From NCBI GenBank assembly GCA_030141605.1, contig JAQGDQ010000062.1, forward strand, positions 1 through 62,500: a stretch of 62,500 nucleotides of DNA. The letters are read 5' to 3'. The position numbers and the translations under genes are program-made. The notes under the pieces are model-generated. The model did no database searches. It had not been told where the DNA came from and saw nothing but the letters and a program-made list of their open reading frames with translations. This document shows, in pieces, positions 1 to 11,984 of this stretch. Source of the DNA: Tubiluchus corallicola. Lineage: Eukaryota; Priapulida; Priapulimorpha; Priapulimorphida; Tubiluchidae. Positions within the stretch are counted from its first letter, which is position 1. The number at the start of each line of letters is the position of its first letter.

Positions 1-60
1 TCATCATCGTCATCATCATCGACATAATCATCATGATCATCCTTAATGACACAAACAACA
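1..60. repeat. Interrupted (ATC/CAT)n trinucleotide tract
   Basis: The first bases are an imperfect CAT/ATC trinucleotide tract. An (AT)n-rich stretch follows at about 100-140, just before the transposase remnant. Confidence 0.7.
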
Positions 61-173
61 GTACGATGCAATCCTGCTAACTGGCAACAGTTATCAATAA
101 TTATTTATATAATATATATATATATAATATATATATATTTATTGTTTATGCTATAATAAATAAAATCTTTCAG

Positions 174-995
174 ATTCCTCGCAACGGGAGAGTCTTTTCA
201 TGCCATGTCGTTCCATTTGCGACTTGGGGTAACAACAGTTTCGAACGTCGTAAAAGAGACATGCTTGATGCAGCCAGTTTACATGCAAGTACCCGGTGCA
301 CAACAGTGGAGACAAGTTGCCAATGATTTTTCCCTAAGATGGAATTTTCCCATGTGCAGTAGGCGGGAAGCACATTCGACTGAAAGCACCCTTTTCCACT
401 CAATTGATCTTTTAGCAGTTGTGGTTGCCAATGAGAAATTTCTTATCATAGATGTTGGGGCGTACGGCAGTAGTAGTAATGGTGGAATATTTCATTTGGG
501 CAATCTTTGTCATCTGAGAAGCTAAAAATTCCTTTGCCATCGAATGTCCCGAGTACAGATATAGTTTTGCCACACGTTTTCGTGGGAGACGAAGCATTTC
601 CTTTAGGGGAGCACATGACGAAACCATTTGCCCAAAAATTCCTCTCACATGACAAACGAATTTTCAATTATCGCTTGTCAAGAGCTAGACGCCAAGTCGA
701 ATGCTCCTTTGGAATAATGTTAAGCATGTGGCGGATTTTACATCAGCCAATGCAGGTGCAAGTACCTTTTGCGTGTGAAATAGTGAAAGCCATAAGCGTA
801 ATGCATAATTTCATTCTCCATGAAGAGCCTGGTCGGTCTTCCTTAGAAAGAAACGAGCCTAACCAAGCTGTCCTGCCACCAATACAGGATGTAGCCGAAA
901 CGCGTGGACGTTCAGTAAATTCAGCAATGAGTACTAGACAAGCCTTCTTGGATTACTTTATTTCTCCTGCTGGTTCAGTGCCCTGGCAGCAGTAA
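174..995 (+). pseudogene. PIF/Harbinger transposase (DDE_Tnp_4-like) pseudogene, 3' exon
   Basis: This is the remnant of a PIF/Harbinger DDE transposase. It begins after an acceptor-like TTTCAG (168-173) and runs into FLATGESFHAMSF and WNFP in one frame. It moves to a second frame for GGKHIRLKAP (about 360-395). It returns to the first frame for LIIDVGAYGSSSNGGIF (about 440-492), then a further shift near 500 opens FVGDEAFPL, NYRLSRARRQVECSFG and HNFIL. These are the hallmark blocks of the family. The second catalytic Asp (IIDVG) and the Glu (RRQVECSFG) are present. The first catalytic Asp, normally in a DGKH context, reads as Gly, and a stretch after KAP is missing. At least three frame changes mean it cannot make an active enzyme. 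The 5' exon, if any, lies outside the window. Confidence 0.88.
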
Positions 996-1452
996 AGCAT
1001 TGCTCGAGGGTAACCTGACTATTTTTCAATTGGTGGTGAAGACAAACGGTAGCAGTTTTAATGAAATCCTGTGCGAAGTCTGAAACTTATCTACTGTAGC
1101 TTTTCTCCTTCTTATTACTAATATGTTGAAGTTGATTATGATTTTGCACGTCCGTATGTTGCAATTTTTACAGCGTGTTTTCTAAGAGAATTTAAATATT
1201 CTAGTTGAATTCATTTCAGATAAAAAAGTGGCTTTTATAAAACTAACAATGTTGTGAAGCTTATTATTTTCTCCCTGTAACAGCACAACAAAGCAATGCA
1301 ATTTTCAGGGCAAAGTCGAAATACTGTGGCAATAGAGAGTATAAATACACTTGTGCACTACAAATTTAAAAAATGCATGCACCATAGCATCGCAAAATCA
1401 AGCCTAAATTTACAGAAACGTTAATTTAATAACAAAACTACATGCATTCTAC
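996..1452. other. Harbinger inter-ORF region, no gene seen
   Basis: AT-rich sequence between the transposase remnant and the opposite-strand MADF exon. A second MADF exon would be expected here on the minus strand, but I could not recognise one. Confidence 0.5.
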
Positions 1453-1576
1453 CTTCAGTATTAAGTTGAAAGGCCAGTTGGGGCCACAGCTGTCTTGTAA
1501 AATCCCTGTGGCTGTATTTGGGATTACTTTTGTCATACAAAGCAGGTCTCATCTCCACAGTGTGTCCGTCCTCCAT
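1453..1576 (-). pseudogene. MADF (Myb/SANT-like) DNA-binding exon, probably the Harbinger accessory ORF
   Basis: Read on the minus strand from an ATG at 1576, this exon encodes the first half of a MADF-type domain: MEDGHTVEMRPALYDKSNP, then KYSHRDFTRQLW and PQLAFQLNTE. The pattern RPALYDKSNPxYxxRD...LWxxxAxxLN is diagnostic of MADF/Myb-like proteins. A donor-like GTAGAA follows at 1452-1447, leaving phase 1. PIF/Harbinger transposons usually carry such a DNA-binding protein alongside the transposase, and here it lies convergent with the transposase remnant about 460 bp away. No downstream exon was recognised, so it is either one exon of a decayed element or a host MADF exon. I favour the transposon origin. 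Confidence 0.65.
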
Positions 1577-1903
1577 AATAAAAATGAGCTTTTCCGTCCG
1601 CACAAAAAAGGTTAAACAATTAAGATGGGGATCCTGGCGCATACGAGGTTTTCCGTGCGGACGCAGTGGAAATGACAAACATGTAAAACAATGGTATTCA
1701 AAGGCAATTTTTTTCGGTGTGAGTCATACAGAAAAAGTCTGTGTCTGTGCGGGGCCGCGTATACGTAACACTACTTGGCGATTCGACTGGGAACTAATCT
1801 AATATATTGGACTGAATTTGACTTGACTCGGGAGTCAGCGGATCAAATTCCAGACGGTTTTTTAATACCGCTGTGTGATGATCCGCCTTCTATAGCTGCT
1901 CTT

Positions 1904-2369
1904 TTAACCCTTTCATACCCATTGTATCCCGTGGGATACGAGAATATTTTCTGCCGTCAAAATTAATAAAATTTTAAAACTGACAGTTATTTGATCTGTT
2001 AATAGTTATTTTGATTTAAGCCAATAACAATAGACTAAAAATGGTGATAACATGGCAAACTAGAAAATCTACATAGCATAAAAACTGCACAAGGTACAGT
2101 ACTTTAGAGACGACTTTGTACAGATCAGCATAGCAGGCATACCAAATGTCTTAAATACTTTTAAAAATTATCAGCAGTTACAAAATGAAGCACATTTTAT
2201 GCTTCCATTGAATCCCAATGTATCCCGTGGGATACAGGCTATATTTAGCACGCGGGCACAGGTAGAAAAAAAGAATTATTATGTGTAAACAAGATGGACA
2301 TACTGAACAAAAGTACCAAGCCAAAAAAAATTTTCTTATTAAAAAATAATTTGGGACTGAAAGGGTTAA
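1904..2369. mobile_element. piggyBac-type MITE with TTAA target-site duplication
   Basis: A 458 bp non-coding element (1908-2365) is flanked on both sides by TTAA (1904-1907 and 2366-2369). Its left end reads CCCTTTCATACCCA. The reverse complement of its right end reads CCCTTTCAGTCCCA, so 12 of 14 bases match. TTAA duplications and CCC/GGG termini are hallmarks of the piggyBac superfamily. The near-palindrome GTATCCCGTGGGATAC occurs twice inside, at 1924-1939 and 2220-2235, each preceded by CCCAWTG. There is no transposase ORF, so it is non-autonomous. Confidence 0.85.
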
Positions 2370-3768
2370 TAATGTAATTAATTATTTAACTAATGAAATT
2401 TGATGAAATTCTTTAACTACAAACGTTGGCGTAACTAATAATGAATCATTTGGGAAATAATTTACATTATATCTCTCGTAGACATTTACATATGTCTCCC
2501 GACATACACACGAAATAGAACAGTATAACAAACATTTATTATCAGCACTTTTATAAACAAAAAGGGGACAAAATACACAAAAAATTCTGATTAAACTAAC
2601 AGCACTAAGATACAGGCCGAGGAGACCTTTGACCTCTACATGTTTTTATACTGCCATTTCAGACTAGCTGGCTTCTCACACCACGTGTAAGTCCAAAACT
2701 AAATGTCTGGATCTGCATGGAAGAGGCGAATCACTGCTAGCCTAGAAGCAGGGCGGGCAGAGGACCCTATGCCTGACACGAAAACAGGCGTGTCTGTAAC
2801 AGTATTAATCTTTAATCTCATTTTTTTTACTGAAGTTGTAAGCCAGGAACAAGTTTTACACTTGTCGGGATCACTTTTATTGCCAACCAATTTAGCACCT
2901 GTGTGAATTTAGGATTATTGTGCTTTTGTATAGTTGGTTCAATGTTAAAACTCAACTCTGTGTATATAAATTACGCGTTCAGTCTTAATATAGTTATGCA
3001 TTTGCAGAGTAATATATATTTGCTTAGACGTATATTAAATTTTCTTATTTATAATCGTTTATAATTAACTATAGAAGCCTATCAGATATCATTGCAACCG
3101 GAGGAACAACGTTTTACTGTGGCAGTAACGACTCCATTTGCCCCTTTTAAAAAGTCGCCAGCTTACAAATTATTAGAAACGCTATTAAATTTCTTGTCAA
3201 TATAAGGAGCCACGCGCCATGCCAGACGTACCATAGAAAAATGTTTAGAGCAAGTTTGGTGTCATCAAAGATAACAAAAGAACAGGCAAACAGAAAACAT
3301 AAGCAGCTAAGACAACGATGCTGGCTGCAGTTGCAACAGCAGCAAGAGGAGGACTACTACAGCCGTTGCCACAATAGTAGCAGCTGAAGTGGCATATAGC
3401 ACTGTTGCCAAGCTGAAGCCACTAGCACAGCTACAAGTTCCTACCCACCAGAGCCACAGCCGTAACAATACAACAGATAACAAATAAAATTAGAAAGCCA
3501 TGCAATATTATATACAATACTAGTTTTCTTTCTATTTGTACAATCTTACGCATTTTGTAGTACACACGTCACTGGGCGGTGGGTGCACACCCTCCCTCCC
3601 ACACAATCCTGTTGTGAAGACATGCGCACTTAACGTGAAGTGTAAATCTCAAGTAGAAGCTAATATAGGATCAAGCTGCGCAAATCATCATCGCAAACTT
3701 GCCTTTTTGTGAGACAAATTTGAAAAGCTTAGTTAGTGATTAAAACAAGTTTTGCACTAATATAGAAA
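2370..3768. other. Upstream region of the neuropeptide gene
   Basis: No convincing coding exon. At 3300-3480 there is a locally less AT-rich patch with many CAG/GCA/GCC trinucleotides but no open frame. The 5' UTR and promoter of the gene starting at 3769 should lie in the last few hundred bases. I see no confident TATA box at a suitable distance. Confidence 0.4.
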
Positions 3769-3897
3769 ATGGCTTCGTCAACAGCGGGTTTAGTACAATT
3801 AATAACAGTCTTCGTTTTAGTCTGCTTAGTTGCAGTAACAAATTGTAGAAGTTTTTCATCGAGTTCTCATACAGGTGACGTTTCACGATTTGATCCG
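3769..3897 (+). CDS. AstC: Allatostatin-C-like neuropeptide precursor, exon 1 (signal peptide)
   Basis: An ATG (3769-3771, context AAAATGG) opens 43 codons: MASSTAGLVQLITVF, then VLVCLVAVTNC, then RSFSSSSHTGDVSRFDP. The hydrophobic core followed by a small/polar region is a classic secretory signal peptide, with likely cleavage near VTNC. Immediately after the Pro codon comes a consensus donor GTAAGT (3898-3903), leaving phase 0. The frame reads V-S-stop if the intron is not removed, so splicing is needed. The next in-phase acceptor followed by a prepropeptide-like sequence on this strand is at 40804/40805, giving a 120-residue precursor. The exon itself is strong. Joining it to the 40.8 kb exon is inference from matching phase, strand and precursor logic, and an intervening exon cannot be excluded. 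Confidence 0.68.
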
Positions 3898-4237
3898 GTA
3901 AGTTGACTTAATTTACACTTAAATACAAGTCCAGTTCTAACAGTTGCACCAAATATATCTTTGGAGTGATTTTATTTCTTTATTATCTAATTATTTACTT
4001 GTTTTTATTATTTATGAACTGTTTTTATTTGTTTATGCTCTGTATTATAAATTAAAAGACGTAAATTATAGCTTGTTAAAACTGTAACGACGATAGTATA
4101 TGATGATAGTAAACCCAAGCCTATAGCATAATTCCTTGTTGTTATGGCTCCTGGTTAGCAAGACTGGGACATTGGTTCACAATTTTTACTGATTTGCATG
4201 AAATGTCCGTGTAATTTGGTAGGAATAGACCTATCAC

Positions 4238-4470
4238 CGGGTGGCGTAGCTCAATGATAGCTTATTTACCACCCGGGAGGTCGTGGGTTCAACTCTCGAT
4301 CAAGCCATACGAAAGACATGAAAAATGATACCGCTGGTTCTTTGACCAAACACGCGAATCTATCGAAATAAAGTGCGGGTAATAATGATCGGGACCAATT
4401 GGAAATAAGTATTGAGTTACTTAAGGTGTTATCTTTGGACTATATCCTAAATGAAATTATTATTATTATC
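4238..4470 (+). mobile_element. tRNA-derived SINE with (ATT)n tail
   Basis: The head resembles a tRNA gene: a box-A-like GGTGGCGTAGCTCAATG at 4240 and a box-B-like GGGTTCAACTC at 4285-4295, with GGGAGGTCGTGGGTTC between the anticodon-like and T arms. An unrelated body of about 150 bp follows and ends in (ATT)n at 4455-4470. The acceptor ends do not pair well, so it is a SINE rather than a working tRNA. Confidence 0.72.
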
Positions 4471-6537
4471 AGAGAAGCACGCAGATGTCGCTTGTGTATG
4501 CAGCTGCAAAAGACCGTTGTTATTTTTCTCGCTTTCTCAAGCTACAACATGTAGGCCTAAACTATAGATAAGCTTGTGTGTTTACCGCATTCCATAATCA
4601 TAATAAAGTGATTTATATAAAGACTTGTTATCTGTACGTGGCAGAATAAAATTTTGTGTCCCTCCCCAAATAACATTAGATATGACATTTTTCCTAGTAA
4701 AATAAAAATTATGATGTAGACTTGTGGGCGATTTTCGGGAGTAATTATTTAGTTATTATTTCACGAGTTACTTACAGGACAAGAAAAGGTTTACCTAAAG
4801 TAGGTTTCAGAAAAATCGCCTTAAAAATTATATTACTTTATAGCAAAATTTGAGCCGTACGAACTCGAGTTGAAAGGAATTTTTGTTTGTTTTCATTTTT
4901 AATCTCCCGCAGTACTGTTTCGACAGCGCCATTACGTGACGTCATGTTAATGTTAAACTATGACCCAAAAACTTTCTCTTACCTGCTTGAAAGATTTATA
5001 TACCTAACTAGAAAAGAAAATTATTGGTTATTTAAAATGCTTTCACCAGTTGGTAAAATGTCGCTGACTCACCCTCCAGGGGGCACCACTCACTAACCAA
5101 AATCGTATTTTTAATCTTATTGACAAGATACACAGTAATTTAAAATTTTACTCTGTTAGTGACGAGTGTGTTATGAATGCTCTGATTATTTTTTCAAACT
5201 TTAAACAATGTTATCCAAACTTGTTTCAAATGACCTCTCATCAAAATGGCAACGTTTAACGGTCATCGCGGGAGTTTAAATTTAAATGTTTTATACAATT
5301 TTATACATGTTTTATGCAAAATACAGCATGCAAGTGGTATGAAATTTCAAGACGAATTTTTTAAGCTTGATGTAAGTTGAGGGTTTCTTTGTGCTTTAGC
5401 ACTGCTGTGAACCAAAAATCACCAAGTTTTGAAACCAAAATTTCACAGAAAAAGGAAATATGGAAAAGTCGAGAATGATCCAGGGTTTGAACCCTACAAC
5501 AAATTTAGATTACACTAGATCACCAGAGCCTGACGTAATTGATGACGTGCATAGTGAAAAAAATATGCATGGAAGAGCGATTATGAGCATTTATTGAATT
5601 CCTTGGCATTGTCCCCAGCAGAGTTTTTCTTTTTGGGAAAAAAGTTTAAGTGAGCCATAATGAAAAGTATCTTTGCTATGTACTAAAGCGACAGCCTAAA
5701 AAGTGATGCCGATATCTTGAACCAGCCAGGATTATTTTTCTTTGTTTGCTTTAATTGCTTTGCTTTGCTTTGCCATTTATTTATATTAGGAGAGTTGATA
5801 ACTGTTCTGTACATATCAAACAGGTATTATTCTAATCATATTGTACTCAGATTTACTGTTACAGTTTCCAGATGAAATTGAATCCGTACAGCATTTTTAC
5901 ACTTAGATCTGAGTATAATGCTACTATGAGAATTTTTTAAATTATAATTACGGCATTAGAGCATCTTATACATACTGAGGGCAGTGAACAGTGTATCACA
6001 TTTCACTGTTATCAGAAGAAAAGCTACTTATTGTATTTCCTCTAGAGTGAATTATTACGAAGTGACATATGTAATTGCATTATTATTGTCTTTTTAATGT
6101 GTCAGATGGAAAATATAAGTCGAACTTCGTGTTGCACAGGACAAATACGAATACGATAACTTTGCTTTGTATATAATATTTTTTACTGTAATATCTTATA
6201 AGACACTTTAGGTATACATTATTAATATTGAGTGCCTAAGTTTACAACATATCTTTGTATATATTTATGCATGGTTTTAAGCTGAAATAAACTGATAAGC
6301 ATTAAACAACAAACTTCATAAGTTTCAAGTTTGGTGTCGGTCAACTTTGTTTGAAAAATGCAGTAACTGTGAGTTAGTGAAATTACGCGCAGACGATATA
6401 AAGCTTGAAAGCAATGTTTTTAAAATCCATGTGAAAGTTCATTAGTGTAGTCCCTAACCCTATTTCGTGTTTTGACCTCTCCTAGTTATAGTTTTGTCTC
6501 TCCTACGGTAAAGTTTTTTGGGATTTATTGTTAATGA
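4471..6537. other. Intronic AT-rich sequence, nothing recognised
   Basis: I see no gene, clear repeat or structured RNA. The open frame at 4887-5096 shows no coding signature. Confidence 0.5.
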
Positions 6538-6686
6538 GGCGAGGTGCACGGCTGAGTAGTTAAGGCATCTTACTGGCGACAGAAGTTGGGATTGACACCG
6601 AGGCTGGTCTGTGAGTGAAGGAGTGAAGTGCTTTGATTCTCCTTGTATTTAATTTCATTTATCACGCTGAGCGTCTCTCTCATTGA
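6538..6686 (+). mobile_element. tRNA-derived SINE fragment, interrupted by an hAT element
   Basis: The head GGCTGAGTAGTTAAGGC (about 6550) resembles box A and TTGGGATTGACACC (6587-6599) a decayed box B. The 3' side is cut at 6694/6695, where the hAT element begins. Its remainder may continue after 7870. Confidence 0.55.
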
Positions 6687-7870
6687 GCAAGGATCGGGGC
6701 CCGGCTCTACCACTAGGCAAACTAGGCGCCAAATTTTGGGAGGCACCCAATTATAGAGCAATTCTTTAATTTTTAAGTTAAACTTTACGCATAAGCATTA
6801 TTGCTTTATGTATAAGTAATAACAATTCATAGTTATATTATATTTAATTGCCAATATTTATTTGCTTAAGTTTATAGTTTTACATGAAACGAACCATTTG
6901 CGTTTTTTCCTTTAATTTATCGACGCTAGCAAGTGGATTGTAGCGTTATGAACGTATTGATTATAACGTTACAAATGTATTGATTATGACTTTATAAACG
7001 TATAGATCATAACGTTATAAATGTATTGATTATGACGTTATAAACGTATTGATTATGACCTTATAAGCGTATTGACTATAACGTTATAAACGTATTGATC
7101 ACAACGTTTTAAACGTATTGGTTATGACGTTATAAACGTATTGATCATAACGTTATAAACGTATTGACTATGACGTTATAAACGTATTGACTACAACGTT
7201 ATAAACGAATATAATACATATATTCCGGCAGCAAAACACTTTCTCCTTTTGCTGTATCTGGTATCGTAAGATTACGCCACTTCACTCAGACACTGCTGGC
7301 GTGCTACCCTGCTTGGCTGCCTCTTTTGTATGGCGAGTATACATAGAGTAGAGGAGCTTTGCAAATGCTTATTGTAATAATCCTTCCGTTAATAAAAAAG
7401 GTTAGGGAATAATAAATATTCAGGAGTGGAATGCAGCTAACGAAAGGTAAAATCTCTAATAAGTTGCAATGATATCAGAGTTATAGTTGTGAAGGTGATG
7501 GAGCTAGCTAAATGTATATATACGTGGAAAAGAGGAGCTACGGTTTAAAGAAATCTTTCGATGAAAGGGTTGGGGTCTAGTCCAGAGTAGCAGAAATTTC
7601 ATTGCTCGTGAAGACCCAGCACGTGCAATAAGGTCATAAATTTAATCTCAATTTCAACCACCAAAGCATTAGTAAGCTTAATTACTAATTATAATACACG
7701 TATAAGCCTAACACACAGGTACCATTGTGCATAATTACAATATTATGAAAGAAAAGTTTAATTTCGAGGGTGTGGTCAGAACCGTGGGGAATGGATTGAT
7801 CGTTGAGGAGGGGGCTAAAAATATTTTTGCCTAGGGCGCCAAATAACCTAGAGCCGGCCCTGGCGAGGAT
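6687..7870. mobile_element. Non-autonomous hAT element with 8 bp target-site duplication
   Basis: The element spans 6695-7862 (1168 bp). Its right end, reverse-complemented, begins CAGGGCCGGCTCTAGG and continues TTTGGCGCCCTAGGC, the typical terminus of one group of hAT transposons. The left end reads CGGGGCCCGGCTCTACC with TAGGCGCC following. The flanks are an 8 bp duplication with one mismatch: GCAAGGAT (6687-6694) and GCGAGGAT (7863-7870). There is no BED/hAT transposase ORF inside. A minisatellite occupies 6941-7207. Confidence 0.85.
6941..7207. repeat. 23 bp minisatellite, ~11 copies, inside the hAT element
   Basis: A tandem array with unit close to ACGTTATAAACGTATTGATT plus three bases. 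The copies are diverged (for example ACCTTATAAGCGTATTGACT) but keep register across about 265 bp. Confidence 0.9.
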
Positions 7871-10800
7871 ATACACACATCCGAACGTAAACCCAATTTG
7901 AGTTGACCGGCTACTAAATGCTGGATTCCGGCTTGCAGAGATCCGAGTTGTGTAAAAAAATGAAGCAGTCTCAAGAAATATTTATTGTTATGCGCAGCGA
8001 AAAAAAAAAGAAAACAGACTGTTGGTTTGCCGAATGGCCAGGCCGCAGAGGCAACAAGTTCTGTCCTTTTATCTATTATAGAAAACAGTAAACTGAGCAG
8101 TAGGCAAACCTTAATAAAGCAGGCAGCGATTATGTGGACAAAGGCACTCATGTCAGCTGAAACGGGAGCGTATTGTATTCCAGCATATTTTCCGGTGCGT
8201 GTAATTTACTGTTATCTGACTCGTGCGTCAACAATACGTGTGTCTCTACCTAAACCGCTATTATTAGATTACACTGTGCTTGTACCCGAGAAAAAATACT
8301 TCGACAAATATTATATAATGCTTAATTACAAAGTTTGTATTATTTTAGAATATGTGGATTTGAATGAGAACAGTAAACCACTTAGCATAAAGTGCGCAGA
8401 ATCAAGAAAGTATGGAGATTAATTGATAAAAATAAAGTAGCTTGAAATTGACATTTTAGAGAGAATGACAATCACTGACGGTATCTACTTATCAGACTAT
8501 ATGACATGTATCAACCATTGTATTGTATAATGTCATTTAACACGATACGGTGTACAATAAGTCTGAATATCGTTAATACATTACGATGTGATATGATATG
8601 ACGTGAAATGATAGTAGTTCTGCTGCAGGTACACCATATGATAATTTCTTAGCGCCTTAGCAGAGGCGAATTAACTTGCGATTCTCTCCCATTAAGCTTC
8701 CTATAGAAAAGAAACATTATTACTGTTTTGATGACTTGGATGTTTTTCTGTCATTGCGTGCTGAAAAAATGTTTTTTGCTATTGCGGATTGAGAAGAGCG
8801 AATAGGAAAAGCCTGTGGTTCGAAGATGTACTCAGACAATTTTTCTGAATATCACGAAGAATATAACTTCTGTGCATTTGTCAAGGGTATCTCTGAGCAC
8901 CGAACGACACAAAGATGCATTGGGCCTTTATATACTGTGTGTGTAACTGAGCCTTCATAATCCGAATGCTTCCACGCTTCACACCCCCAGTACAATAAAT
9001 ACATGTGGACAAGCTGGTTTTCTATCAAGGAACCAGGATAATAAACAAGATAGTAGAATGCAGTCTAGTTTAGGATCGCAAGTTATTCTACAACGTAAAC
9101 AATTATAAACTTTTATTTGTCCCCACTCTTGTTTGCTCGAGAACTGATGAGTGAGATCATAAAAAGAGAAGACAACTTCTCTGGTAGGCCTTCATTTATA
9201 TTTAAACTGAGAGCTAAGACCTATGTCCCAGCATGCAACAGCGAGGCGGCAGATGCATCACTGTAGATAAATGTATTTAGATCAATTAAATAGGAACTAA
9301 TTAGTTAGATTGTGTCTTAACACCACCAGTCTTCTGCTGAATATCAAGAGGCTGAAACTTCCTTTATTGGTTCAAGTTGAAAGTATTATTACTGTCTCAA
9401 GAAGCGTTTGCACTTATTTTTTCTTTTTCTTTACGCATTCTAAGTATTTATCACTAATAAACAATATAAGCTGCGCAAGAGATGGATTATATAATGTAAT
9501 ATTTCGATCTGGCTGCTAAGATGGGAGTCGAAAGATTTTATCAAAAATATATCTGTAGGCACTTAATCGAGCCATTTGATAATAATAAAAAAACAATAAA
9601 GCAAATCTGTTGCTAGCGCAATAAATTTCTTCTTTAGTTTTCTGTAGTAAAACCAACTTTTCAGGGTTTAAAAATCCTTTTCTAGGGTTTCTGAAAGTTA
9701 GAAATATGGAAGGAACAAAAATAATGAAATACAACCAGCCAAACTGCTAAAACATGTGCTGATAAAAAGGAAAAAGGGAAAATTTATAACATTTATTTCT
9801 ATATATTAGTACACTATATCATTATTAATATAATATAATTATTATTATACGAAATCCAAAGAAACCTTACAAAAGCGTAGACGTTCAATTAGGTAGGGTT
9901 AAATGTGGAAGCACCACGTGGACGAACGTGCATTTTTGACATCCTTGGTGGCAGCAGACCTGGTACTGACAACTTCAATGCTTACCACTTTAGCGCTCGC
10001 AACAAGGAACGTTTAAAGACAAGAACACATTGGATAAAAGCTTTTTTACTTTTAACTAGCATAAAAATTTGTCTTAAAATTTGATATCACCTAATGCAAC
10101 GCTGTATAAAGCTTGTAAATTTAAACTCCCCGGTGACAGTTAGGCGTAGCCATTTTAACGGTCAGGTGTTGAGTAAGAAATTTAATTAAGTCAAAAAATT
10201 AATCAGACATTCATAGCTCATACTTTACTAACCAAACAAGAGGGCAACTTACTCTTGTCAATAAGATTAAATATGTTTTCTTGGTGAGACAGTGACCTTT
10301 TAGCAGTTGGCGCGAACTTTATAATGGCTAAGAATCTTGTTTTTCCAGTTGCACATGTCCTTCAAACATGTAAGCGTAATGCTAATTAATATAATTTTGT
10401 ATGTATGGTTTTTTTGGATACACTTTAAAATTCCCCTGTCTTCCACTTTAAAGTATGTGTTCGTTTGGGCAGCCTTTACGAAGCGACAGACTGAGTGCCC
10501 ATAAGGGTCTATGACCAGCACCCGCTGTAAAACCTACGCATTGTACAACGTTTCAGTACAAAAATCTTTTTTTATTTTGACCCAATTTACCCTAACAAAA
10601 ACTCATGACAGACCCTATTTTTAATGCAAAAATTTTCTTTGAAGTCACTTATTATGAAGGCGAAAAATGGATTTATTGGGTCGCTACGTCACTTACAGAC
10701 TGACCTTGAGTGGTGCATGTATTTAATCCTACGTATGCAGCCCTGGACTCAGCTTCAGGGTACACGGACGTCGGACCTCATACAGTTTAAAACCAGGAAG

Positions 10801-11383
10801 GGGTAGCCTATGAGACTTTGTCCAAAGTTCACCTTTTACTTTTTAAAAATTGAACATTGCTTTGTAAATCCGCAAAAGGGAAAATATTTCTACGTGTCAA
10901 TTGCAGCAACTTGACTAACTACAGTCGTACACTAATTAAGCTGCTTCAGCACAGTAGGCCACATTTTGGCCCAAAGGCGAGCCCGGATTAGTGCTATACA
11001 CATGCAGGTATGCTTAATCAATGAAAAAACTCACTGCAGTATACCACAGCATAGAATATAGACTAATAAATAGAACATTTTATTTCTTAATCAACCAATC
11101 AAAAGCGCTTCGAGCTGTTATACAGCTGTTTAGAGTCACTTTAGAATAACTGCGCAATCACTGCTGCACTGCGAACTTATATCATGGATTGCAAATGTTC
11201 TGTTGTTTTTTGCTCGGCGTTTTGTTCACTAGTAATGTAAGAGTTATTGTAGTGATAGTTGCTGCTTGATGCAAGTTGAGCAATGAGTTTAGATAGTAAT
11301 CTTTATTTAAAGTCTCAATTAACATTAGCCCAAAGAGCTATTATCGCCGACTGTAAATAACAATCTACAACCACATAACAGAG
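7871..11383. other. Intronic sequence, nothing firm
   Basis: An open frame at 7985-8422 (145 codons) contains a low-complexity KKKRK start and no recognised domain. A GTGCGT follows its codon for PAYFP. I do not accept it as a gene. Otherwise AT-rich and featureless. Confidence 0.45.
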
Positions 11384-11545
11384 ACTATTATTATCCCATT
11401 TTTACCCTAAATACCATGCGTCAAGCAGGGCAACAGCAGGTACCAATTTTTGGTATTACCCGCTCGCTGAATCGAACTCATGACCTCTCGGACCGAAAGC
11501 GGACGCGTTACCCCGTCTGGTCTTAGCGAAGGCTAAGCCATTTGG
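11384..11545 (-). mobile_element. tRNA-derived SINE, minus strand
   Basis: On the minus strand: GACGGGGTAACGCGTCCGC (A-box side), GAGAGGTCATGAGTTCGATT (box B, 11469-11479) and GGGTAATA, with an (ATA)n tail near 11394-11386. The arrangement matches tRNA-derived SINE heads. The GGTAATA after the head recalls the SINE at 4.24 kb, so the two may be related subfamilies. Confidence 0.7.
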
Positions 11546-11984
11546 TCAAAGTTTGCACGTGCAAACAAAACTGTATGTTGCACGTGTAAACAAAACTGTA
11601 TGTTTCTAATGCAACATAAGCAACATCTAATAATTAATTCTTACATTTGAATGTTATAGAGTCACCCATAAGGCTGAATGACATTCGGAAATTGAAACAC
11701 AGGTTACACTAATTGTTTACTGCGTCTCTATTTCCGTTTCTAAAGCACTTCTTAATTATAACTTCTGTTAGGCGACTCGTGTTTTCTTTCGCTCGCTCTT
11801 CGTAATTAGTAAACTCAAGAGCTTGTTGACCTGCTAAGGAAACTAACGACCAAATACAGACAATGAGCTTAGATGTTACTGGAGCCAGAAAATATTTTCG
11901 TGTTTTCTTGGCCTGTAAGATCTGTTGGCAGTAGGCATCTTATAAAGAACAGTCAGTTAAAATAAGTAAAGACGTTAATTCGTG

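Noticed and set aside
4238-4310. Functional tRNA gene
   Set aside because: A and B boxes are present, but the acceptor and anticodon stems do not pair and a non-tRNA body with an ATT tail follows.
7985-8422. 145-codon plus-strand frame with a KKKRK start and a possible GTGCGT donor after PAYFP
   Set aside because: No recognisable domain, AT-rich codon use in its second half, no matching acceptor or partner exon, and it directly follows hAT/SINE sequence.
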